From Hofstenia miamia (Eukaryota; Xenacoelomorpha; Acoela): 64,000 bases of DNA. The position numbers and the translations under genes were made by a program. Where the stretch lies: assembly GCA_004352715.1 (NCBI GenBank), contig SCFE01000106.1, positions 1,264,998 through 1,328,997 on the forward strand. The letters run 5' to 3'. The first letter of the stretch is position 1. The number at the start of each line of letters is the position of its first letter. Shown here in pieces: positions 45,053 to 55,850 of this stretch. The notes under the pieces were generated by a model. It did not search any database and was not told where the DNA came from. It saw nothing but the letters and a program-made list of their open reading frames with translations.

Positions 45053-47650
45053 TAAAATAAATAATATTTTCTCTTTGTCTACTATTTCTATTTACCACAC
45101 TGATTTCATGCCTTGGAAAATGCACTAAAAATGTGTCTATTTTGTAGTGCACAGTGCAAAAATCACCTAAAAACATGCTATTATTAAAGCGTAATTTGAG
45201 TATGGAAAAAATTGTGCTGAATCTTGAAAAAACTGCACAAATTCTATGTTTCCATTTTTTGGAGTCGGTAAATTTTGGTGAAGTCCGTGAATAGGTATTA
45301 ATTTCAAGAAGTGAAAATTCAATAGTTTGCGCCCTCCCTATTACCGAATTATGCACTTGGCATTTTAGTCAACATTGGACCTCCTCTAAAAAAAATTCTT
45401 ACTGTGGTCTAAAATTGATTTCATTTTGAAATGATTAAATCGATATGTATGTTCAGATGTTCGCTTTACAAAGAACAATATCGTGCATCGAAAACTTTCT
45501 ACCACTAATAAAGCGCTATTCAGATAAAATATTCGCCGAGCAACAAAGATTAGATATGTTGGGAACATATTTATTTTGTTTAAATGCAATTTTCAATCTT
45601 AATTTCAGCAAGGCTAATAAAAAGCTTTTAGGACCAGAACTTTGCTTGCTCTAATTCCTTCCCATCCCAGTTCCATTGAATTTTCTAGTCCCATTGTCCC
45701 ATTCGTCCAACTTCTATTTGAACTGACATTGACCAATATTTTAAATAATATACTGAAATCAACGATCCTAGGTTCTGAATTTTTAAACCTAATCCCACTG
45801 AAATATTTTGTCCCAGGGTCTGTGAATATACCATGCTCCTTGAGAATTCATCAGCCGACAACCTTAACTAAAAAGCATTTGCATAAAGGGTCACCTTAAC
45901 TCAAGAAATCAAATTGTTTTATAATGATAGTATCATCTTTGTAGAATAAAGAACTGCCTTGTTGTATTGTTGAATACTTCATTTGCTTAAAAACTAAATA
46001 CTAAAACCGCGACTGAAGCTATCATTATTGTAGCAATATTCATCCAATCCAATGAATGTTTAGAAGCGCAAGTGATCAAAGTGAATGAATTGATTTTCTG
46101 CTAATTAATACATACGAAGAATTGAATTATGCTTTAACTGCCAGCTTTAGCTCATTATGATCATTTGCAACAAATAATTGTTCTACTAAAGCCTAAAATC
46201 ACCAGATCAAAGTTTGTAATAATACAGTGCATACATACAAATATTGGAGCTATAAGGCCTTCAACCCTATTTTCTTGTATTCTTGTCCTTCTTAACATAC
46301 TTCCTTAATTGAAGAAGGAGAAGGCGAAATTCAAAAATAAATTTTCCGAAATGCAAATTCCAAAACTTGGTTACATTTTGACTGCCAAAGTACTATGCCC
46401 CAACTTGAGGCATTCATAATATCTAAAAATTCAACAAAGTAAAATTTATGCAGGGCTTCAATTTGAAAGATTAAGAATTTTTAGTTTTCACTTTCAACCT
46501 GCATCAGCAAGATACCCTTAAAGAACTGTTGTGACATAGTACCGGTATATACAGGAAATGTACATTTACATTTATAATTTATTTGCCGACAAAAATTTTG
46601 CTTACATCATCAGTTTGAATAAAGGGAATATGACGTCATGTCGAATGACGTAGCGTCCCAAACATCTATTTCTGCAAACATTTCGAAAGATTTTGATATA
46701 AAATTGACGGTATTTCCAATGGTGATGACTACCTGGGATGCAAAGCAAGTCTGATAGATTAATTCAGAGCTTGCTACAATTAAAAACTCAGGCTTTTTTT
46801 GCTGTAGTGTCTATAGATGAAGACATGAAATATGATTAATTGCATGAGTCACTAAGTTTTACGTGATGCCGGGGACGCTTTAACTTTAATTTGCATAAGC
46901 AGTAGCCAAACTCTACATCAATAGCTACGGAGAAACTTATTACTTCAGTTTCTTCAACAATGATCCGCAAGTTCATATTCCATGTTACTGGGACTAGAAA
47001 ATCCCATGGGACTAAATAGTTTCACAGAACCTTTGTTGTCAATCGAATGCACATATTAGTTATGAAATATTAGTATTTTAGAGAAATATATTTAATCTTG
47101 ATTATCAGAAATTGTATGCAAAAATAAGTGATTTGCTAATAAATTTTGAAAATTAGATTATGCTTTGGCAATATTTTTAGTTTCTTCTCTACTTGCAACA
47201 AAAATTTGTTCTTATCTGTGAAAAAGTCGTTTCCATTTTATTCTAAAATCTATAATTAGAATTGTTTTCTCCAATATTTTGCAAATTATCAAATTTGGAA
47301 TATAAATGTTGTTTATAAGCTCATTATAGTTGTTTTCAAGGCCTCACTACATCATAGAATTTTATCTCAAGTTCTATAGATATGTTTATTCATAGAAGTA
47401 TATTCCTAATTTAAAAATGTCTGCATCTAGAAAGAAATATTCCAATTATAAAGCTAGCTTGACTAAAATTCAAATTTTTGAAATCATGCCTAAAATTTGG
47501 AATCAATATTGGTGCGGGAAAATGTTTTTTAGGAAATGAATAAATTAACGTAATTATTATATTAAACATTATTGACAAATATTACAATAATTATTGTCAA
47601 CTAAAGCAAGTCCTATCTTGATACTCGTTCATAATGTTACTAATTCAAAC
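45053..47650. other. No gene seen
   Basis: Unassigned AT-rich DNA. Frames at 45036-45356 (minus), 45445-45654 and 45642-45899 (plus) match no family I know. Confidence 0.45.
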
Positions 47651-47654
47651 CACA

Positions 47655-48110
47655 TCAATTGCCGTTTTCTGCTTCTCTGCAATTTTGTTCAAACTCCCTC
47701 AATTCTTTGATAAAATGCAATGTAACTACAACTGAATTTCTTTTTTTCTTAACATAGTGAATGGCTTCGTTAGTGTCCATTCTGCAGTATTTTATCTGAT
47801 ATCCAATGCAAATGAGAGGGGAAAAATGAATCCCATTTTCACAATATACTATAACTGGTGTATTATTCTTTAAGCAATCGTGAATTTTGTCAGCACCTAA
47901 GTTTATCCAATGCATGGCATTCATGTTCGAGCGGTCAATCCGAATCCATTCAATAGGCATTGCAGCTGTAGAGAAACGTCTGTGGGGAAGATCTGAAACA
48001 TTTATGACTGTTCGAATATTTTTGCGGAATAAAAAATTCGGAGTGTTCAATGCATTAGCTTCAGTAAGAAATACATTTTGTCTTATTTCACTGATTTCTT
48101 TGCGATCCAT
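47655..48110 (-). CDS. Dual-specificity-phosphatase-like protein, probable pseudophosphatase (copy B)
   Basis: A 151-residue single-exon ORF from the ATG at 48110 (an open frame extends 9 codons further upstream without ATG). Landmarks in order: NVFLTEAN (entry strand), 32-39 IRTVINVS, 55-60 WIRIDR, 68-76 WINLGADKI, 86-105 VIVYCENGIHFSPLICIGYQ (P-loop), and a C-terminal RNSVVVTLHFIKELREFE helix. Compared with HCxxGxxRS, His is Tyr89, Cys90 and Gly93 are kept, Arg is Phe96 and Ser97 is kept. Loss of the P-loop Arg, and of His, argues against phosphatase activity. It shares the INLGADKI, VINVS and ICIGYxIKY blocks with the copy at 18275-18778, so the two are paralogues in opposite orientation. 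Role unknown. Confidence 0.82.
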   Translation of the reverse strand: MDRKEISEIRQNVFLTEANALNTPNFLFRKNIRTVINVSDLPHRRFSTAAMPIEWIRIDRSNMNAMHWINLGADKIHDCLKNNTPVIVYCENGIHFSPLICIGYQIKYCRMDTNEAIHYVKKKRNSVVVTLHFIKELREFEQNCREAENGN

Positions 48111-48329
48111 CGAACCGATTCTATGTAAGTTAAACAACGAAATTGCTCACAATATATATTAGTGCCAGATTATATTGCAATTATGGTTAATGAGGGGCGC
48201 TAACGATTTTCTAGCGATAAATAGATAAACTTTTAACAATGTTAAGGGAAGTTGGGATGTTTGCCATGTTTATTTCAGACTATTTCAGAAATACAGCTAG
48301 AGCGAACATTGCTTAACAAAATAGAAAGG

Positions 48330-48475
48330 GGTGTACTCGAGCGAGTGCTCAGAGGGATCGAGTGTTGGATTCTATCTTTTAAAAAAAAGCTCTTTGGTTA
48401 CAATATAACATAAAAATACAGTATTCAAATTTACAGCCCCTTTGTTAATTATTTATGAGTGCAGCCCTGGATATA
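48330..48475 (+). repeat. Dispersed repeat, copy 1 (pair 60890-61085)
   Basis: Shares with 60890-61085: GGTGTACTC, then GTGTTGGATT-TAT, an A-rich tract, AATATAACA-AA-ATACAG, CAATTTA-AGCCCC and CAGCCCT, in that order. Divergent; not obviously coding. Type unknown. Confidence 0.6.
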
Positions 48476-48479
48476 GCCT

Positions 48480-48990
48480 ATGGTAGGGTAAGCTCCGTAG
48501 ACTACCATAAGCTCTTTAACTAGTCGCTAGTTGCAAACATTGTACTTTCAGATGGAATCACTCAATTATCCTTTTGAATTTATCTATTGTTAATAGTTAA
48601 TTTAAGTTTGTGATTTGTTTTGTGCCCAGCATGATTGGTGATTGCATTTTATATAGCATGTCCTACAATCAAAACTAAATGACTATAGATTTGTCAAATA
48701 TATTTTACCCTATAGCTCCAAGCCACCGCCACAGCCGTCTCCGCCAGAAAAGAATTGGTTTCGCCACCGCTGCAAAAAATCAACCGTCCTAATAAATTAT
48801 TTAAAGTTAAAATTTATTGCGTCAAGATGAGGTGCTGATTTGGTAATTTTTGTCATTCAATGAAAAAATTGCAATTTTCAGTAACATTACTTAAAGAAAA
48901 ATAGTTTTTAAGTGCATGTATGTTTCAAACTGGACCTTTTCAGAAGGATACATAATTTCTAATTTCCACTTTGAAATCTGAAAGAATATA
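48480..48990. other. No gene seen
   Basis: Spacer before the LTR remnant. No coding signal. Confidence 0.45.
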
Positions 48991-48995
48991 GGCAT

Positions 48996-49068
48996 GTTTT
49001 TTCTGCAACGCATTCATGTCCGTGTAAATCGTCTATCTTTCAATATAGGCTACTTTTCATTTATTACA
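48996..49068 (+). repeat. 5' LTR, terminal segment
   Basis: TTTTTTCTGCAACGCATTCA, GTAAATCGTCT and CTTTCAATATAGGCTA match 53845-53915 in order and end in the same TTATTACA, the LTR 3' end. The following TTATAGCAGAGAGTGGTTCC may hold a tRNA primer-binding site, uncertain. Confidence 0.7.
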
Positions 49069-49090
49069 TTATAGCAGAGAGTGGTTCCAT

Positions 49091-49709
49091 ATGGCCTCTG
49101 GTGGAAATTATAAGTTGCTTTTTTATTTTGATGATTATAAGCAATATGATGTTTAGAAATTTGAAGTGGATGTATGGCAAATAGTTACTGCTGAAGTTAA
49201 GTAATCACTCAGAAAAATTTTTTCTTTAAATTCTATTATGACTACGAATAACGATGATTTGCATTCTCTGCTCCAATAATTAAAAGTAGACAAAAGGTTT
49301 TTCAGGTATCAGGCGTTCCTAATACTCGAAGATTCGGTTTTTGTTTCTTTGCAATATCGTCCAAATAGGCGGCGTTATAATAATAGTAATACATTCTAAT
49401 TCACGTCTATCTAATCGAATTACAAATTCTGAACAACAAAAACTCAAACCATTAGATAGGAATGGAAATCTATCCAAATGTGATAAATGCGGATCACTGT
49501 ATCATTGGATTAAGCATTGTCCTCATGTTAAGCAGCAAGATACTGGTGAAGTATATTTATCATATGCTAGCAATGTAACGGAAGAATTATTACGAGAATC
49601 ACATGACCATTGTATACTTGATACCGCATGCACAACTACAGTTGTTGGTGAAAAATCGTGCAAATTTTTCTCAATACTATTGATATATCAATACGAGCAC
49701 GATGTCTAA
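49091..49709 (+). pseudogene. Copia gag and protease remnant
   Basis: Opens with ATG at 49091 (MASGGNYKLLFYFDDYKQYD) and hits a stop after about 21 codons. A later frame (49341-49709) carries the zinc knuckle CDKCGSLYHWIKHC, a C-x2-C-x4-H-x4-C motif at 49479-49520, which packages retrotransposon RNA. The protease block HCILDTACTTTVVGE follows, where the aspartic protease D-S/T-G appears as DTA. Several frameshifts separate the parts, so gag-pol cannot be produced. Confidence 0.75.
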
Positions 49710-49802
49710 TCGAAAGATCTAATACATCTATTATTTTTGGTGATGGTAATAGTTTTATGAGCCGGTATGTTATTCATTTATCTATTAGTATAGAATCTAT
49801 AC

Positions 49803-51344
49803 TTGAAAGCAGAGGTAGTACCAGGTAATCTGCATTTATTAATGAGTGTTAGTAGTATGGAAAAAGCTCAGTTTACAATAAACTTGCATGATAAATATGT
49901 TATTGTGGGTAATTGCTTAGAAAAGATCCAATTGAAAACTAGTACTACTGACCATTTATTAATGCCTATGCTTACTCAAAATTATTTCATTAGCGTTGTC
50001 GATTTAGATTACAAGTCAATTCAAAAACTTTATCTTCAGTTTGGTCATTGTTCCACTGAGAAGTTAAAGATTTAATATTTAGAACAATGCAACAATGTGA
50101 AGATTGTGTTCAATTTGGGCGCTCCCCTGTTAAGCCAGCCACAGTTTACCATTACCCACTAGTTTCTTGTTCTCCATTTTCATCATCAAAGGAATTGATT
50201 TAATTTTCTTCAATACCTTTTAAAGACTCATTAATTTGTATCATTCTGCTGTACTGTTCTCTTAATGATGTTCCTAGTCAGCCCACGCAAATATACTCAA
50301 ATTTTTTATACTATATAATATTTAATTTTCTTAAAATATAATTTATGGATATGTATATATTTACTTTTGGAAATTTATTAACTTTTTTAGTTAAGATTGC
50401 CTTCTTTTCTGCAGGGTATTTCTTTTTTAGCATAAAATTTTAAATAATTCTACTTTCTCTTGATCTTCATCATCTGACAGAACTTGGGTCTAATGTGTAT
50501 TATGTTAATATAATTGATGTATTTACTAGATTTAGAGTGACAACAATTATCTTTGACGAACTTCCAAACCATATTATCTGTTTTCTTAATTTCTGGTGTT
50601 TGAGGTTTGGTATTCCATCAAAAACTTAAACAGACAATGGAGGAGAGTTTAATAATGATGAGTTTAGGTATTGTAAGTACAACCGCGGCGGAAAATCCTT
50701 TTTCAAATTATATCTGTGAAAAACATAATGCCATAATTACTGAAATGTTTCAAAACCTAAGATGATGCCATAAAACTTGATAATGAAACTCTATTACAAT
50801 ATGCTGTATTTGCTAACAATTATTTAAACAATAAAAATGACTTTAGTCCTTTTCAACTTGTGTATGGGACTAGTCCCAATTTACCTTCAGTATTTGATAA
50901 TCGGCCACCAGCTCTGGAGAATGTGACTTCTTCAGAAATGGTTAATGCACATTTACATTGTTTTCACAAGTCTCGGCAGGAATATTTGATGGCCAAATCA
51001 TCACATAGGATTAAAACTGCTCTTCATTCAAAAATTAGACCTCATAGAAGTCCTTTTCTAATGGGCGAAAAAGTGTATTATAAGCGAATGATTCTAATCG
51101 ATGGAAGGGTCCTAGCAAAGTGGTTGGCAAGGATGACAAAATTGTATTTGTCCGCCATGGATGATGCATTGTAAGAGTACATGATTCCAAACTTAGAAAA
51201 TATAAAGTAGACTATTTTGCACCTTGTTTTGAAGACTCTGATGTAGGCAATTCTCAAGTTAACAAACAAGTTGCTAATGAAGCAAGAGATGGGGACGTTA
51301 TTGTTAGTGATACTGAAAGCGGTATAGTGCTTCATCAAGATCAA
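49803..51344 (+). pseudogene. Copia integrase remnant
   Basis: GAG-pre-integrase domain: LLMSVSSMEKAQFTINLHDK and LYLQFGHCSTEKL (zinc-binding His region), followed by a CE-C-Q region at 50090-50125. Then an unrelated insertion to about 50456. The catalytic core resumes with NVYYVNIIDVFTRFRVTT (first Asp, about 50515), TDNGGEFNN (second Asp, about 50632), then MYGTSPNLPSVFDNRPPALE ('fGt.pnlPsv..'). The C-terminal domain contains GEKVYYKR and a shifted VHDSKLRKYKVDYF. Frameshifts and stops occur; the insertion alone would abolish function. Confidence 0.75.
50170..50456 (+). repeat. Insertion within the copia integrase
   Basis: Copia homology breaks off after about 50165 and resumes near 50470. 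The last 72 bp (50385-50456) are identical to 44981-45052. The inserted piece is AT-rich, without ORF or recognised ends. Confidence 0.6.
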
Positions 51345-51549
51345 CTATTGAAATCTGCAACAAGTAATGTACATGTAGATGTCGATAAAGATAGCTCAAA
51401 TATGACGAACAGGGTTGAATGTAAGACGCAGTTGCCAAGAACAAACCAGGACTTTGAATTTAAGCCAAAAAACTTCGCGTTCTCTGATAATGTTTTTCTG
51501 GTAAAGGTATTAAGAAGAGTGGAAATAGCACAGGGAAGATTCGTTATTT

Positions 51550-53560
51550 TATGAACATTGAGTATATTGAGCCTGATGAAGTGAAAGGTGCTACTGCCGT
51601 CTTGATTTTGACAATGAAGTGAATAGTTGGAAAGAGGTAGATCAGCAAGTTGCATTACTTAGTAGTACAGATAAGTGGCTGTCAGCTAAGAGAGAAAAAA
51701 TTGATAATTGGGTAAACAATAGTGTTTTTAAACAGTAGATGATTGTGGTCAACGATTTGTTAGAACTAGATGGATTCTTACTCAGAATAGATGTGGCACT
51801 TGGAATGCAAATTTGGTGGCCCATGGTTTTGAGGACCAAGATGCCTCTATTTTAGTTATTTTCACTTTATTCTAGCAATAAAATAGATGGAAGTTCCAAA
51901 CTATGGACAATAAAACAGCTTTCTTACAGGGCGAGCACTTAGATAGAGACATTATTGTTAAGCCACCTGGGGAGAGTGGTTTTTTCACATGGTAAATTGT
52001 GAAACTTGGTTGGTGTGTCTGTGGATTAGCAGATGCTCCACGACATTGGTGCAATCCTGTTAAATCAGAAATATTCAAAGAGGTTGTCTTTTATCTAAAT
52101 ATTGTCCTTGTATCTTCTATTTATCTTACTCTGGAGTGCTACATAGTATTATGGCTACACATGTGGAAGATTTTTGGTGGTGTGGTGATAGTAGCTTTAT
52201 TAAACGTGTTATGGAGTTATTGCGCGATGTGTTTGGTGTTGGAGTAGAATGTGAGTTTCCATTTCGGTATCTTGGATTTGACATTATTGAAAGTACTAAT
52301 TATGATAAAGTCAATCAGAACGAATATGCAGTTTCCATTGCTCCTACTCAGATATAATGCAATTCATGACAAATGAAGAGAGAAAACAAATGCGTGGTTT
52401 TATTGGTTGTCATGTCATTCACATCCTGACTCAGCTTTCTCTTTTTCTGATTTTAACAGTAAAGTGAACACAATATAGGAAGGTTCATTTAATAATCTGA
52501 GAATATTATCTTCAATTTTGCGCCTATGGAATTTGCTATGTTAATACATTAGTGAGAAAATGAAGTAATTAATTATGACATTTCTTTATCATCTAGAATA
52601 GCATCTACGATCAATCCCTGTCAGGAAGGATTTGTCAGACTTTTCACTATTGCATATTATGTTGTTGATCTCTTAAAGAACTTGCAAGTATCTTCAAAAA
52701 TTTTATTCCAGACGTCGATTTTTCAATAGAAAAATTGAATGTGTCTATTTCAAACACGTTTTACACCAAAACTTTAAAATATAAAACCATCTACGATTAA
52801 TTATTGCTGACAAAGCCTTCTTCTTTAAATCGCGCTATTTTACTTTGTTGTAAAGCATGTAATGAACTTGCAAGTTGAATTATCGCACAACAGTTATTTT
52901 GAAGTAAATCAATTTAGTTTTCCTCTGCTTAGCGGTGTGCAATTAAAATGATTTAAATTTCTTGAGATGGTGCAGTTCGCAATGTGCTAACACTGAACAA
53001 ATTAGTAGAGTTGGGTTTAATAAAAATTTGCTTAGATTTCCAAATTTGGGTGTGACATGTCCCATTGGAAGAAAAGTTGTTGTAGTGATAACTCTTTGGT
53101 AAGGGAGAAGAATGTAAGAATCAAGCTGTATATTTGGTATTTATTGAAGGTGAATTTTGCAATGCATCGCTGCTGTCATGGCGAAAAGTAACTTGAAGTA
53201 AAATTTCTGCTGAGACCATGGCATGTACTAAAGCTGTTGATGCTGAATTACTCATTAGGAATATTATAAAGGAAATTCTTGGTATTCAGCTGCCTATCAT
53301 GGCATATACTGATAATCGGTCCATTATTGAAGATATCTATTCTACCAACAGTTACACGACAAAAGGTTCGAAAATTGATTGATAACAAGGAACTTATGGA
53401 AATATAGTTGGTGGAGACAACGTTTCAATTGGCTGATTGCTTTACAAAATCCAAAACAGTATCATCTGACTCTCTGACTAATGTTTTAAACGTGGCAAAC
53501 TTAAAGAAAGAACTTAGTGCAGATATTGTGGGGTGGTGTAGAAACAAAAGTAGAAATGGT
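51550..53560 (+). pseudogene. Copia RT and RNase H remnant
   Basis: RT blocks: RTRWILTQNRCGTWNANLVA followed by HGF (about 51770), MDNKTAFLQGEHLDRDIIVK (motif A, 51903-51962), CVCGLADAPRHW (about 52017), HSIMATHVEDFWWCGD (where YVDD would be, seen as HVED, 52139-52186), and FPFRYLGFDIIES. The connection domain GFIG...CHSHPDSAFSFSDFNSKVN ends at about 52480 at the inserted repeat. After it: LGIQLPIMAYTDNRSIIEDI (RNase H, about 53278-53340) and QLADCFTKSK (53428). Many shifts and stops, and the catalytic Asp pair is altered. Confidence 0.75.
52496..52970 (+). repeat. Dispersed ~480-bp repeat, copy B, inserted in copia RT-RNase H
   Basis: Close match to 16794-17282, same strand. It lies between SDFNSKVN and the following NKLVEL-type copia sequence, so it arrived after the copia element. 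No target duplication could be confirmed by eye. Confidence 0.8.
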
Positions 53561-53659
53561 GAACATGTCTTATTAGTATTTAGTTTTGTAATTAACCAAT
53601 CTGCGTTGGACAGGTTGTGTTGTAGCTTTGGAAATATGTTTATACAGTACAAGTATACA

Positions 53660-53796
53660 NNNNNNNNNNNNNNNNNNNNNNNNNNNNNNNNNNNNNNNNN
53701 NNNNNNNNNNNNNNNNNNNNNNNNNNNNNNNNNNNNNNNNNNNNNNNNNNNNNNNNNNNNNNNNNNNNNNNNNNNNNNNNNNNNNNNNNNNNNNNN
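53660..53796. other. Assembly gap (137 N) next to (TA)n
   Basis: Followed by a TA run to about 53827. It removes most of the 3' LTR or a microsatellite in it. Confidence 0.95.
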
Positions 53797-53829
<33 letters not shown>

Positions 53830-53839
53830 GTTGATTAAT

Positions 53840-53915
53840 TGTAGGCTTGTTTTTTCTGTAACACATTCATGTCAATGTAAATCGTCTCTTTCAATATAGG
53901 CTATTTTTTATTACA
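53840..53915 (+). repeat. 3' LTR, terminal segment
   Basis: Matches the 5' LTR end and finishes TTATTACA at 53915. Its upstream part is lost in the (TA)n-flanked gap. Confidence 0.7.
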
Positions 53916-54628
53916 CTTGTGTACATCGCACTGCTGTATGTCACGTTATTCCTCGGTATTATCGTATTACACTCATCTCTACATTAAATGTCGGTATTAA
54001 TCATAAATTTTCGGTTTGAAAACTGTGTGATTAAAAATTACAACAAAAATATATATAAATTTTCCCAAATACTTTTCAACGCCATCTTGTGGGAAATTAT
54101 TAAATTGATAAAAGCATAATATTGAAATTGAACAACAAATTCCAAAATATCATTAAATCTGCTTATTGTCATTATGGATATGAAACGGTTTACTGAGTCA
54201 GTAGTGCTACGAACTGAAAAAAGTTACGGCCCAATTTACTTACCCTTAACTGGATAAAAATTATACAACTTTGAATTTCCTCAATAGTATTGATAATACA
54301 AGAAAGACGAATTATTAGTTTCATACTGACATTAAAATTTGGCCACTGATAGTTGATTTTTTTAGACTCGGGTCAAGTTCGTGTCGACTTGGCACCCTAA
54401 ATCGTGGGTTCGACTCTAGCTACAATTACATTTTTAGACTTATTTTTTGTTAGACTAAGCTATATAGGCCTATAACTTTGCTAAACTATATAAATATACG
54501 ACAGAAATACAAAATGTTTAACTGGAGAGGAACCAACGGTGATTATTTTCCCTTTGAAATAAATATTGAAAGGACACTACAAGTAAAAATTGAAGAAAAA
54601 TAGATGCAATTCAAGCTAATATCGGGTT
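53916..54628. other. No gene seen
   Basis: Unassigned. A T-arm-like GGGTTCGACTC near 54405 does not fold into a tRNA. Confidence 0.45.
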
Positions 54629-54775
54629 GGTTTCGAGCACTCGAAATGTCGAGTTGAGTTTTTGCACCTCGACTCAAATTTCAAGTACTAACAAGGCCCT
54701 AATTTAAATAAATTTTGTATGCAATTTTGAATAAAATTATAGACATTTTTACCTGAATTGGTAATTATCATCTGC
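54629..54775. repeat. ~147-bp direct repeat around a short gap, copy 1
   Basis: Starts TGGTTTCGAGCACTCGAAAT and ends at the gap with TTATCATCTGC. Repeated at 54797-54943 with one visible difference (CCCTAATT versus CCCAAATT). Probably unmerged contig ends. Confidence 0.85.
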
Positions 54776-54796
54776 NNNNNNNNNNNNNNNNNNNNN
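54776..54796. other. Assembly gap (21 N)
   Basis: Lies exactly between two copies of the same 147 bp, so it probably represents negative-size (overlapping) sequence rather than missing DNA. Confidence 0.9.
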
Positions 54797-54943
54797 TGGT
54801 TTCGAGCACTCGAAATGTCGAGTTGAGTTTTTGCACCTCGACTCAAATTTCAAGTACTAACAAGGCCCAAATTTAAATAAATTTTGTATGCAATTTTGAA
54901 TAAAATTATAGACATTTTTACCTGAATTGGTAATTATCATCTG
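54797..54943. repeat. ~147-bp direct repeat around a short gap, copy 2
   Basis: See 54629-54775. After ATCTGC this copy continues into unique sequence. Confidence 0.85.
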
Positions 54944-55129
54944 CAAGCCACAGAAATCATTTAAAAATTCTGACAATTTGTCCTTCTCTGGCTACCTATG
55001 GTACAACGCCAATCGATTGAGTAGCTCAGCTTTTGACATCTTTTTAGACTATTTCCGACGCAGGGAATCCAAAGCCTTCACTATATACAGAAAATAGTCT
55101 AGCGTCTTTGTAAAAGGACACGCCTATTA

Positions 55130-55390
55130 GAAAATTTGTAAATCATGAGCCATGGACATGTCTATTGTGAGATTGAGTTCACTTTTGAAAATGACAATTA
55201 AAGCGTATTGCTGTTGCTGAATGTAGTTGAACTTTTCAACTACTTTTCTTTGAAAATTCCGAATTTTGAAAACGATTTAAATTCTCTCCATACCTAAAGT
55301 TCATGTAATTATAAGGTAAGTATAAGGTCCCTGGAAGCAACAACACATTTAAACTGTTTTCTGATATATACATGTACATAAATCTCCCAA
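55130..55390 (+). repeat. Dispersed repeat, copy 2 (pair 7770-8035)
   Basis: Same ordered landmarks as 7770-8035, including GACAATTAAAGCGTATTGCT and CTCTCCATACCTAAAGTTCA. A weaker third relative may lie at 61862-62065. Confidence 0.65.
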
Positions 55391-55724
55391 ATCCATTGAA
55401 CTAAAATGAAAGGGGAGACTCTCCTTTATCCCGCGGTGATGTCAGATTTGGATATTTTATTAGAATTCAAAGTTCCTTTCCATAAAAAAATTAAAATTTC
55501 CTGGCTCGTTTAGGGTTAAGGCTAACGAAAACGATTAAGTATAACTAATTTTCTAGTGAATAGGTGTCACAAGAAGCAACACAAGGCACGCCCAATCCTG
55601 GTAGCCCGAAGCGCAGATAGTGGTGACTGTTAATCAGAAGCTAGGTCAAAATTTAGGTTTTATTAGTTTCGTTAACTTTTAAATTTATGGTAATATGTTT
55701 TACCAACAAGAAAATTGGCTTGGG

Positions 55725-55850
55725 TTGAATCTGGATCCAAATGTTTGATTAATTAGGGTTTGGATTTGGGTTTGTGTCTAATCCAATGGACTTGGGGTGG
55801 GTTGGATTAGGTTTGAATCCGATGTCTAGACCCAGGTCAAATCTTGCCTG
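55725..55850. repeat. Degenerate GGATTTGGG-type low-complexity repeat
   Basis: Repeated GGGTTTGGATTTGGG / GGGTTGGATTAGG variants. The minus strand would read as NPNPNP-like low-complexity peptide. Not telomeric: units vary. Confidence 0.6.

Larger units (their letters stand above)
48996..53915 (+). mobile_element. Decayed copia-type LTR retrotransposon
   Basis: Full copia order on the plus strand: LTR end (48996-49068), gag with zinc knuckle, protease, integrase, RT, RNase H, then LTR end (53840-53915). Integrase precedes RT, which is diagnostic of copia rather than gypsy. Frameshifts and stops occur throughout, and two insertions interrupt it (about 50170-50456 and 52485-52970). The wording of the motifs matches copia elements common in aquatic invertebrates. 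The upstream part of the left LTR is not recognisable. Confidence 0.85.

Noticed and set aside
45640-47010. Possible inverted repeat pair (GGGACTAGAAAAT at about 45690 and 46992)
   Set aside because: Match is under 30 bp, imperfect and not extended; not enough for an element.
54380-54425. Possible tRNA T-arm (GGGTTCGACTC)
   Set aside because: Flanking bases do not form the T stem, acceptor stem or D arm.
55725-55850. Telomere-like repeat
   Set aside because: Units are irregular and internal; better described as degenerate low-complexity sequence.
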